64,000 nt of DNA from Fodinibacter sp963834965 (GTDB taxonomy: Bacteria; Actinomycetota; Actinomycetes; Actinomycetales; Dermatophilaceae), in NCBI GenBank assembly GCA_963834965.1, contig CAWIEI010000033.1, positions 186,001 to 250,000 of the forward strand, in the 5' to 3' direction. The notes under the pieces were generated by a model. That model saw only the letters and a program-made list of their open reading frames with translations. It did no database searches and was not told where the DNA came from. The stretch's first letter is position 1. Every line of letters begins with the position of its first letter. The translations under genes and the position numbers were made by a program. This document shows, piece after piece, positions 41,759 to 49,793 of the stretch.

Positions 41759-43531
41759 TCAGCGGCGGCCGACGAACCAGCGCCGGATCCGCTCCACCCG
41801 CTCGAGCACCTGCTCACTGGTCGCGGCGGCCAGCTCGGGCCCGCCGCACGCGCGCCGCAGCTCGAGGTGGATGGTCGCGTGCGGGCTGCCGGTTTTCGAC
41901 GAGTAGGCCGCGACGAGCTTGTTGAGCTCCTTGCGCTGCGCTGCGAGCGCCCGGTGTGCCGACACCGGGGAAGGCCCGGATGCCGCCGCCGCGCCACCGC
42001 GCGCCCCGGCCGCCTTGGTCTGCTTCGCCTGCCGTTCGCTCAGCAGGGTGGCCACCTGCTCGGGCTCGAGCAGCCCGGGCAGCCCCAGGTAGTCCTGCTC
42101 CTCCTCGGACCCGACCGCGGCGTGCAGGCCGAACTGCTGGGCGTCGAAGAGCACGTGGTCGAAGTGGGCGTCGCTCTCGAGCGCCTCGAACGCGGCGTCC
42201 TCGGGCCCGACGGCCTGCTCGGTGCGGTTCGCCGCCGCGAGCAGCCCCTCCTCCTCCGCCCAGAGCGACGCCTCCGCCTCGACGTCGGAGGGCCGGTTCA
42301 GCGCGTGGTCGCGCTCCTCCTCCATCGTGGCGGCGTGGGTGAGGATGACCGGCACGGAGGGCAGGAAGACCGACGCGGTCTCGCCGCGGCGGCGGGCCCG
42401 CACGAACCGGCCGACCGCCTGCGCGAAGAACAGCGGGGTCGAGGTCGACGTGGCGTAGACGCCCACGCAGAGCCGGGGCACGTCCACGCCCTCACTCACC
42501 ATCCGCACCGCCACCAGCCAGCGTGAGGTGCCCGCGGCGAACGACTCGATGCCGGCGCTGGCGCCGGCGTCGTCGGACAGCACGACCGTGGGGTCCTCGC
42601 CGGTGATGCCGCGCAGGAGGCGGGCGTAGGCCCGTGCCGAGGTCTGGTTCGAGGCGATCACCATCGCACCGGCATCCGGCACGTGGCGGCGCACCTCGCT
42701 GAGCCGCTTGTCGGCGGCGGACAGCACCGAGGGCACCCACTCACCCTTCGGGTCGAGTGCCGTTCGCCAGGCCTGGGCGGTCAGATCCTTGGTGAGGGGC
42801 TCGCCGAGCCGGGCGGCCACCTCGTCGCCGGCCTTGGTGCGCCAGCGCATCGCGCCGCCGTAGGCGAGGAAGAGCACCGGGCGCACCACGCCGTCGCGCA
42901 GCGCCGCGGCATACCCGTAGCTGAAGTCGGACGCCGACCGCAGGATGCCGTCCTCGCCCATCTCGTAGCGCACGAACGGGATCGGGTTGGTGTCCGAGCG
43001 GAACGGGGTGCCGGTCAGCGACAGCCGGCGGGTGGCCGGCTCGAAGGCCTCGCGGATGCCGTCCCCCCACGAGCGCGCGTCGCCGCCGTGGTGGACTTCG
43101 TCGAGGATGACCAGCGTGGGGGTCTCCTGGGTGCGGCGGCGGTGCAGCTGCGGCTTGGACGCGACCTGCGCGTAGGTGACGGCGACCCCGTCGTACTCGT
43201 GCGACTGCAGGCCGGTGGAGTTCGAGAACGCCGGGTTCAGGTGGATGCCGACCCGGCCGGCCGCGTCGGACCACTGGTGCTTGAGGTGCTCGGTGGGGGC
43301 GACCACGGTGACGGCCCGGATGACGCCGCGGTCGAGCAGCTCGGTCGCGATGCGCAGGGCGTAGGTGGTCTTTCCGGCGCCGGGTGTGGCGACCGCGAGG
43401 AAGTCACGCTCCTCGTTGCGCAGGTAGGCCTCGAGGGCCTCCTCCTGCCAGGCGCGCAGCTTCGCGGCGGTACCCCACGCCGCCCGCTCGGGGAAGGCGG
43501 GTGGCAGGTGTCCGGCGGCTGAGGTACTCAT
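41759..43531 (-). CDS. DEAD/DEAH-type SF2 helicase
   Basis: 590 residues from ATG 43531. Motifs: LRAWQEEALEAYL, Walker A VATPGAGKTTYALRIA, DEVH box (LVILDEVHHGGDARS), SLTGTPFRSDTNPI (motif III), and QAVGRFVRARRRGET (motif VI). The layout resembles the RecQ-independent DNA repair/restriction-type helicases such as XPB/RadD-like proteins. The C-terminal region after about 430 is uncharacterised. Leftward, downstream of the 43567 terminator and with no operon partner. Confidence 0.9.
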   Translation of the reverse strand: MSTSAAGHLPPAFPERAAWGTAAKLRAWQEEALEAYLRNEERDFLAVATPGAGKTTYALRIATELLDRGVIRAVTVVAPTEHLKHQWSDAAGRVGIHLNPAFSNSTGLQSHEYDGVAVTYAQVASKPQLHRRRTQETPTLVILDEVHHGGDARSWGDGIREAFEPATRRLSLTGTPFRSDTNPIPFVRYEMGEDGILRSASDFSYGYAAALRDGVVRPVLFLAYGGAMRWRTKAGDEVAARLGEPLTKDLTAQAWRTALDPKGEWVPSVLSAADKRLSEVRRHVPDAGAMVIASNQTSARAYARLLRGITGEDPTVVLSDDAGASAGIESFAAGTSRWLVAVRMVSEGVDVPRLCVGVYATSTSTPLFFAQAVGRFVRARRRGETASVFLPSVPVILTHAATMEEERDHALNRPSDVEAEASLWAEEEGLLAAANRTEQAVGPEDAAFEALESDAHFDHVLFDAQQFGLHAAVGSEEEQDYLGLPGLLEPEQVATLLSERQAKQTKAAGARGGAAAASGPSPVSAHRALAAQRKELNKLVAAYSSKTGSPHATIHLELRRACGGPELAAATSEQVLERVERIRRWFVGRR

Positions 43532-43566
43532 GGGCGACGGCCACGATAACCGCCGTGGCGAGGTGA

Positions 43567-43609
43567 CACACCGGGGCCCCCGCATGTTCTTGCGGGGGCC
43601 CCGGGTGTG
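43567..43609 (-). terminator. GC-rich hairpin terminator of the M43 protease
   Basis: CACACC-GGGGCCCCCGCA pairs with TGCGGGGGCCCC-GGGTGTG, 18 pairs with one bulged C, around TGTTCT. It lies 37 bases after the protease stop in the leftward sense and before the helicase start. Confidence 0.8.
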
Positions 43610-43646
43610 CTATGCGAGATTCACTTCGGTTGTGGCACAGGCGAAC

Positions 43647-44603
43647 TCATGGGTTGCGGTAGGCGACGTACGCGTTCTGCATCCGGGTGGCCTGCCCGGC
43701 GCTGAAGGTGATCATGCAGGAGTCGTCGGTGTAGTCCATGAAGTTCTTGATCGGGTCGGTGCCGGGGGCCGTGCAGGTGTCGCGGCCGGTCGGGCAGCCG
43801 AACGCCGCCGACGCCTCGGCCGGGGTGTCGGCCACGGCGTCACCCGAGCCCGTGCAGCCGCCCTGGAAGGTGTGGTAGAGGTTCATCCAGTGACCGACCT
43901 CGTGGGTCGCGGTGTCACCGAGGTTGTAGGGGGCAGCGGTGCCGCCGGGCAGCGACTGGTCGAGCACGACGACGCCGTCGTAGGAGTCGTAGGTCGACTT
44001 CGGGAAGGTGGCCCAGCCGAGCAGGCTGCCGCCGAGCTTGGCGGTGTAGATGTTCAGGTCACCCATGTCGCCCTTGCGCAGGGTCGCCTTCATCTTCTTC
44101 TCGGCCCGCGACCCGCTCTTGAGGTTGGTGTACCAGCTCGAGTTGACCGTGGTGTCGGTGCCGGCCAGCGCGAAGGCGAAGCCGGATGACGCGTACGCGT
44201 TGTTGAGCACGGTGATCTGCTGGTTGATCCGGGTGGCGCTGACCTTGCCGTTGGTGCCGTCGGTGATGACGTGGACGTACACCGGGATGGTGGCGGTGGC
44301 GAACGCGGCCGTCGCGCTGGAGCCGGTCGCGGGGGCGGCCTGGCCCTTGGCGTTCTTGGCCAGGCCCTTGGCGGCGAGCGCTCTGGCCAGGGCGGCCTCG
44401 TTGGCGCGCACCTGGGTCTCGGTCAGCTCGTTGGCGTCCTTGGCGCCCCGGGTGGCGCGGGCGTCGGGTGCCCGCGAGATGCACTCGGGTGCAACCGAGG
44501 ACTCCCCGGCCATCGGCCGGGCGGAGGCGGACGTGGCGGGGAGGGCGAGGGCGGCGACGCCGAGGGCGAGCGCGGCCAGCGCGGTCATCGAGCGAGTGGG
44601 CAT
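43647..44603 (-). CDS. Secreted M43-family (pappalysin-like) zinc metalloprotease
   Basis: 318 residues from ATG 44603 with AAAGG upstream. A signal peptide ends near ATSASA. The zinc site THEVGHWMNLYHTF fits the extended HExxHxxxxxH motif of metzincins and a later CMITFSAGQATRMQ carries the family's Met-turn area. Cysteines (CTGSGD, GCPTGRDTC, DDSCMIT) suggest disulfides outside the cell. The N-terminal region (about 35-115) is the likely propeptide. Confidence 0.9.
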   Translation of the reverse strand: MPTRSMTALAALALGVAALALPATSASARPMAGESSVAPECISRAPDARATRGAKDANELTETQVRANEAALARALAAKGLAKNAKGQAAPATGSSATAAFATATIPVYVHVITDGTNGKVSATRINQQITVLNNAYASSGFAFALAGTDTTVNSSWYTNLKSGSRAEKKMKATLRKGDMGDLNIYTAKLGGSLLGWATFPKSTYDSYDGVVVLDQSLPGGTAAPYNLGDTATHEVGHWMNLYHTFQGGCTGSGDAVADTPAEASAAFGCPTGRDTCTAPGTDPIKNFMDYTDDSCMITFSAGQATRMQNAYVAYRNP

Positions 44604-44718
44604 GGCGACCTTTCGGCAGGAGGTCCGCACCGGTCGGTCGCGGCTGAGCGAAATCTAGGGGCCGGCCGGCATGGTGCGGGTCTGGCCGTGGCAAAGGTCG
44701 GGTCAAGCGGGGCCGGCC

Positions 44719-45907
44719 TCAGGCCAGGGCCTGAGCCAGCAACCCGCCCATCGCCCGCACCCCGGCGACGAGGCGATCGTCCGGCACCCCGGAGAAGCTC
44801 ATCCGGGCGTGGTTGGCCTCGGGGTGGTCGGCGAAGAACGGCGTTCCCGGCACGACGATGACCCCGGCCCGCGGGATCAGCACGTCGCGCTGGAAGGCCG
44901 CGACGTCGAGCCCCGGTGGGAACGTCACCCAGGTGAACAGGCCACCGTGGGCGCGGGTCCAGGTGGTGCCCGCCGGGAAGTGCTCCTCGAGGCTGGCGAG
45001 CATCAGGTCGCGCTGGTGCCGGTAGGTCGGCAGCATGTCGGCGATGTGCGCCTCGATGTCGAACCGGCGCAGGTAGGCGGCGGTCGCCCGCATGTTGAGC
45101 GTGCCGTTCTGGGTGTCCGCGGCGAGCTTGAGCAGGGCCAGCTTCTCGCGCACCTCGGGCGTCGACAGTGCCCAGCCGAGTCGCAGCCCCGGGGCGAGGA
45201 TCTTCGAGAAGCTGCCCAGGTGCACGACCCGGCCGCTGGTGTCGAGGCTCTTGATCGTCGGCAGTCGCTCACCCTCGTAGCGCAGCTCACGGTAGGGCGT
45301 GTCCTCGAGCACGACGACGTCGTACTCCTGCGCCAGCTCGACCAGTCTGCGGCGCCGGGCCAGGCTCATCGTGCGGCCGGTCGGGTTCTGGTAGTCGGGC
45401 ACGGTGTAGACCAGCTTCACCCGATCGGTGCTGCGCAGCACCTGCTCGAGGGCATCGGTGTCCATCCCCTCCTCGTCCATCGGCACCGAGCGGTAGTCGG
45501 GCTCGCACGGGTTGAACGCGATCAGCGCCCCGAGGAAGGTCGGCCGCTCGGTGACGATCACGTCGCCGCGGTCGACGAACAGCTTCGCCGTGAGGTCCAG
45601 GCCCTGCTGCCCGCCCTGGGTGATCGAGCACGTCGTCGGCGGTGCACGGCATCCCGTCGGCGCTGAGCCGGGCCGCCACCAGCGCGCGCAGCTCGGGCAG
45701 CCCCTCGGATGCCGTGTACTGCAGGGCCGACGCGTTGTCGGCGCTGAGGAGCTCGTCGTAGATCTCGTGCAGCTCGGCCATCGGGAAGAGGGTGGGGTCG
45801 GGGTAGCCACCGGCGAACGAGGTGATCCCGGGGTCGCCTGCCAGCGCCAGGAACTCGCGGATCGCCGAGGGCTGCACGCGCTCGGCGCGGCGGGCGAAGC
45901 GGGTCAC
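44719..45907 (-). pseudogene. PLP-dependent aminotransferase (MocR/LysN-like) with a single-base frameshift
   Basis: From GTG 45907 (perfect AGGAGG, six-base spacer) the frame reads VTRFARRAERVQPSAIREF and GGYPDPTLFPMAELHEIYDE to SADGMPCTADDV. It then shifts at 45625: the sense changes to ITQGGQQGLDLTAKLF in the next frame and continues normally to 44719, with DYQNPTGRTMS and the PLP-lysine motif GSFSKILAPGLRLGW. Deleting one base restores an unbroken 395-residue class I/II aminotransferase. Either a recent mutation or a sequencing error. Confidence 0.85.
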
Positions 45908-45930
45908 GTCGAACCTCCTGGGGTCGCTCG

Positions 45931-46587
45931 TCAGCCGAACGCCAGGCCGCCGGGGCGACCGTCGCGCAGGGCGGCGAGGTGCTCGTCGTAGTTCATGACC
46001 TCGAACAGCGAGGCGCCGTCGAGCATCCGCGCCTGCAGGCCCTTCTCCCGGGCCTCGATCGCTTCGGCACCGTCGACGGCGGCCGCGAGCTCGGCAGCCG
46101 TGCCCACCACGAGACCGTCGTCGTCGCCGACGAGCAGGTCGCCCGGGTCGACCCGCACCCCGTCGAGCGACAGGGTGGCGCCGGTCTCGGGGAGCTCCGT
46201 CGCGGCATACGCGTTGGGCGCGAACCCGGTCGACCACACCGGCATCGCCAGCCCGGCGAGCGTGGCGGTGTCGCGGGACCGGCCGAGGATGACAAGCCCG
46301 GCCAGGCCGCGGCGCTGCGCCTCGGTGCCGAACAGCTCACCCGCGACGGCACGGTCGTCGCCGCCCGCGTCGACGACGAGCACGTCGCCCGGCCCGGCCT
46401 CGCGCAGGGCGTGGATGACGGACATCAGGTCGCGGTTGGCGCTGGCGGTGACGACACGGCCGACGAGGTGACGGCCGGCCACGACCGGCCGCAGGCGGGC
46501 GGGCAGGATGCGCAGCGCGGGTGAGGCGTCGACCAGGCTGGTCGTCGAGAGCCGGGCCAGCCGGTCGAGCAGGGTCTGGGTCGTCAT
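45931..46587 (-). CDS. RraA-like/4-hydroxy-4-methyl-2-oxoglutarate aldolase family protein
   Basis: 218 residues. The fold's signatures are present: STTSLVDASPALRILPARLR, GPGDVLVVDAGGDDRAVAGE, GLAGLVILGRSRDTA and VRVDPGDLLVGDDDGLVVG, with the Gly-Asp dipeptide and Arg of the metal/substrate site. Members are either RNase E regulators or divalent-metal aldolases; in actinobacteria the aldolase role is likelier. It precedes the aminotransferase by 23 bases, so both may act on a 2-oxoacid. Confidence 0.85.
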   Translation of the reverse strand: MTTQTLLDRLARLSTTSLVDASPALRILPARLRPVVAGRHLVGRVVTASANRDLMSVIHALREAGPGDVLVVDAGGDDRAVAGELFGTEAQRRGLAGLVILGRSRDTATLAGLAMPVWSTGFAPNAYAATELPETGATLSLDGVRVDPGDLLVGDDDGLVVGTAAELAAAVDGAEAIEAREKGLQARMLDGASLFEVMNYDEHLAALRDGRPGGLAFG

Positions 46588-46653
46588 GACCCGATCCTCA
46601 CACCACCGGCCGTGCCCGCGAGCAACCGGTCAACGGGTGGCCGGGATCGCCTA

Positions 46654-46956
46654 TTACTCGCCGCCGTCCTGCGGCGCGCGCAGGCCCTGGTAGATCTCCT
46701 TGCAGGTGGGGCAGACCGGGAACTTGTCGGGGTCGCGGCCGGGCACCCAGACCTTGCCGCACAGCGCGGTGACCGGCTCCCCCGACAGGGCGCTCTCGAG
46801 GATCTTCTCCTTGCGCACGTAGTGCGAGAAGCGCTCGTGGTCACCGGGCTCGGCCACCTCGGGCACGGTCTCGGTGCGCTCGAGCACGGCCGTCCGGGTC
46901 TGGCGCTGGGGCGCAGGGGCGTTCGGGTCGTCCAGCGGCGGCATGGTGTCGCTCAT
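46654..46956 (-). CDS. DUF3039 protein
   Basis: 100 residues. The family core is EPGDHERFSHYVRKEKILES, then VTALCGKVWVPGRDPDKFPV and CPTCKEIYQGL, with three or four Cys (ALCGK, CPTC) that probably bind zinc. Small, soluble and conserved in actinobacteria; function unknown. TAGGAT (46963-46968) lies six bases before the ATG. Confidence 0.88.
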   Translation of the reverse strand: MSDTMPPLDDPNAPAPQRQTRTAVLERTETVPEVAEPGDHERFSHYVRKEKILESALSGEPVTALCGKVWVPGRDPDKFPVCPTCKEIYQGLRAPQDGGE

Positions 46957-47150
46957 CTCCCGATCCTAGGTCCATATCGACTGGGTCGGTCTGCCCTGGT
47001 GCATCCACGCGTGCAGAACGGCTCCCCCTTCGCCCGTCCTCCACAGCGACGCCCGAGCTTCCTCCGCCCAGCGGTTGCCTGCCGCTCCCCTCGGGTGGAT
47101 AGTGCTCAGAGATGTGAGGCAGAGCATCGTCCTTTCGAAGGAGTCGGCGC

Positions 47151-49148
47151 ATGGCATTTCCCCGGTTGGTTCTCGATCGTCCCGCCCGACGTGTTCGCCG
47201 TGGCCTCGCCCTCGGCGCCATACCGGCCGTGGTTGCCGCGATGCTGCTCGCCACCGGGCCCGCGACAGTGGCCGCAGCGGCACCCACCCAGACCAAGGGC
47301 GTCACCCGGACGATCCACCAGACGGGAACCGCGAAGTACACCCCGGTGGGTACGGGGAGTGGCGCGCTCGCCTCGCTCTCGACGGAGATTCCCCGCACCG
47401 CGGGGCCTGATGCGAACGGCAGGGCCCCCAGCCTCACGGGAGGCAGGCAGATCGGGCCGCACCGAAGCTTCGCCTCGGAGACGGGCATCGCTGCCGCGCT
47501 GACGGCCCGAGCGTCGGCCGCTCGCGCCGGCGCATCCACGCCTGTGATCGTGCGCAACGGCCCGCAGCTGGTTCGGAGCTTCGACGGTCTGAACTCTCGC
47601 GACCAGCGCACGGCGAACTCGGGCAACCAGTTCTCGGTGGAGCCCCCGGACCAGGCCCTGTGCGTAGGTGGCGGCCATGTCGTCGAGGCGGTCAACGACG
47701 TCTTCCGCTCCTACAACACCGACGGCAGCGGCCAGACCGGGGTGGTCGACCTCAACACCTTCTTCGGCTACCCAGCGCAGATCGACAGGACCACCGGCAC
47801 CCAGGGACCGTTCGTCACCGACCCGACGTGTCTGTACGACCCCACCACCCGCGCATTCTTCCTGGTCGTGCTGACCCTCGACGTCGACCCCACGACGGGC
47901 GACTTCCTCGGCACCAACCACCTGGACATCGCCGTGACCTCGAAACCCACTGGCACCTGGACGACCTACAGCCTTGACGTCACGGACGACGGCAGCAACG
48001 GCACGCCAGTGCACCCGAACTGCCCCTGCATCGGCGACTACCCCCACATCGGGGTCGACGCCAACGGGTTCTACGTCACGACCAACGAGTACTCGTTCTT
48101 CGGACCGGAGTTCAACAGCGCACAGGTCTACGCCTTCTCCAAGCGCGCTCTGGCCAACAAGGCCTCGAAGGTGCTCGTGACGCAGTTCGACACCACTGGC
48201 GCCGACCAGGGTGACAACGGCTTCACCATCTGGCCGGCGCAGTCCCCCTCGACATCGGACTACGCACAGACCGCCGGGGGCACGGCATTCTTCCTGTCCT
48301 CGAACGCCGCGGAAGAAGCAACGGGGACGCCGGACTACATCTCCGACAGCATCGTCACGTGGAGCCTGACAGGCACGAAGACGCTGAACACCCGGTCGCC
48401 GAACGTGCGTCTGGCCAACACCAGGGTGGCCGTTTCGACCTACTCGCTCCCGCCGGCTGCCGACCAGAAGCCGGGGCCTGCCCCGCTGCGGGAGTGCCTG
48501 AACACGGTGCCCTGCGCCACGCTGCTCCTGGGGGCAGCGGACCCCTTCGCGCCCGAGGCTCTCTCACCGCTGGACAGCAACGACACGAGAATGCAGCAGG
48601 TGACGTACGTCAACGGCCGCCTCTACGGCGCACTCGACACCGCCGTCACCGTCGGCGGCGCCACCAAGGCGGGCATCGCCTGGTACATCGTTCGTCCGCA
48701 GGCGCGTCCGGCAGCGCTTCGGGCCAGCCTGGTCAAGGATGGACAGCTCGGGTTGGCCGGGAACAACCTGACCTACCCGGCGATCGGGCTCAACTCCGCG
48801 GGTCGAGGGGTCATGGCCTTCACCCTGGTCGGCAAGGACTACCACCCCTCGGCGGCGTACGCGAGCTTCGACGGGCGCACCGGCGCAGGCACGATCTACA
48901 TGGCTGCACGCGGCGCAGGTCCGCAGGACGGCTTCAGCGGCTACCGCGCCTTCAACGACCCCGCCAGGCCTCGGTGGGGTGACTACGGGGCGACGGCAGT
49001 CGACGGGTCCAGGATCTGGATCGCGAGCGAGTACATCGGTCAGTCCTGCACGCTGGCGCAGTACGAGGCAGCACCGTTCGGATCGTGCAACGGCACCCGA
49101 GTCGCCCTCACCAACTGGGGCACCAGGATCAGCCTGGTCACTCCGTAG
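47151..49148 (+). CDS. Large secreted protein of unknown function, beta-propeller-like
   Basis: 665 residues; GAAGGAG six bases before the ATG. A signal peptide (RRGLALGAIPAVVAAMLLAT) ends near AAAAPTQ. The mature region has repeated short beta-strand motifs with aromatic and Asp/Asn-rich turns (EPPDQALCVGGGHVVEAVND, GDYPHIGVDANGFYVTTNEY, ITWPAQSPST-like runs, PRWGDYGATAVDGSRIWIAS), suggesting a propeller. Cys pairs would form disulfides. I do not recognise a catalytic site. It ends at a strong terminator. Confidence 0.8.
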   Translation: MAFPRLVLDRPARRVRRGLALGAIPAVVAAMLLATGPATVAAAAPTQTKGVTRTIHQTGTAKYTPVGTGSGALASLSTEIPRTAGPDANGRAPSLTGGRQIGPHRSFASETGIAAALTARASAARAGASTPVIVRNGPQLVRSFDGLNSRDQRTANSGNQFSVEPPDQALCVGGGHVVEAVNDVFRSYNTDGSGQTGVVDLNTFFGYPAQIDRTTGTQGPFVTDPTCLYDPTTRAFFLVVLTLDVDPTTGDFLGTNHLDIAVTSKPTGTWTTYSLDVTDDGSNGTPVHPNCPCIGDYPHIGVDANGFYVTTNEYSFFGPEFNSAQVYAFSKRALANKASKVLVTQFDTTGADQGDNGFTIWPAQSPSTSDYAQTAGGTAFFLSSNAAEEATGTPDYISDSIVTWSLTGTKTLNTRSPNVRLANTRVAVSTYSLPPAADQKPGPAPLRECLNTVPCATLLLGAADPFAPEALSPLDSNDTRMQQVTYVNGRLYGALDTAVTVGGATKAGIAWYIVRPQARPAALRASLVKDGQLGLAGNNLTYPAIGLNSAGRGVMAFTLVGKDYHPSAAYASFDGRTGAGTIYMAARGAGPQDGFSGYRAFNDPARPRWGDYGATAVDGSRIWIASEYIGQSCTLAQYEAAPFGSCNGTRVALTNWGTRISLVTP

Positions 49149-49174
49149 GCAGGCCGCGCACAGGCACAGATCGA

Positions 49175-49220
49175 GCTGGGTGCTCAGGTGGTTGCTGGAT
49201 CGACCACCTGAGCACCCAGC
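49175..49220. terminator. Perfect 18-bp terminator hairpin
   Basis: GCTGGGTGCTCAGGTGGT pairs perfectly with its complement at 49203-49220 around a ten-base loop. It stands between the secreted-protein gene and the convergent yqgE gene and can serve both directions. Confidence 0.85.
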
Positions 49221-49232
49221 GTCGCGCGGAGA

Positions 49233-49793
49233 TCAGTTCAGGGAGGGGTCGCTCGGGAACCACGCGACCCAGCGCAGCGGCTCGGGCTGGCGGCACAGCA
49301 CCCGCCGCCACAGCTCGTCGGGCTCGCCCGTGAACACGTCGCCGTTCTCGCTGGGCACGACGAACCACGACCCGGTGGTGATCTCACCCTCGAGCTGGCC
49401 CGGTGACCAGCCGGCGTACCCCGCGAAGATGCGCAGGCCCGCGACCTCGGGCACCACCAGCGTCGGCGGGGTGTCGAGGTCGACCAGGGCCACTGCACCG
49501 AACAGACGGCGCACCCCGGTCGGCTCCGGCGAGTCGCCGGGCACGGCCACCAGGCCGAGCGCCGAGTCGAGCTGCACCGGCCCGCCCTGGAAGACCTTGG
49601 CGGGCCGGGTCGCGTGCTCCTCCCAGCCGGGCAGCACCGCGTCGACGTCGGCGTCGATGGGCCGGTTGAGCACCAGCCCCTGCGCGCCGTCGTCGTCGTG
49701 GTGGAGCACCAGCACCACACTGCGCCGGAAGACGCCCTCCTCGATCAGCGGGGTCGCGACGAGGAGCTGCCCGGTCGTGTGGGTCTGGCTCAC
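49233..49793 (-). CDS. YqgE/AlgH family protein (UPF0301)
   Basis: 186 residues from GTG 49793, overlapping the helicase stop by four bases. Signature pieces: GQLLVATPLIEEGVFRRSVV, LVLHHDDDGAQGLVLNRPID, VFQGGPVQLDSALGLVAVPG and LRIFAGYAGWSPGQLEGEI. The family is widespread, fold known, function unsettled (linked to alginate regulation in Pseudomonas). Coupled translation with the DEAD-box helicase is unusual. Confidence 0.9.
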   Translation of the reverse strand: MSQTHTTGQLLVATPLIEEGVFRRSVVLVLHHDDDGAQGLVLNRPIDADVDAVLPGWEEHATRPAKVFQGGPVQLDSALGLVAVPGDSPEPTGVRRLFGAVALVDLDTPPTLVVPEVAGLRIFAGYAGWSPGQLEGEITTGSWFVVPSENGDVFTGEPDELWRRVLCRQPEPLRWVAWFPSDPSLN

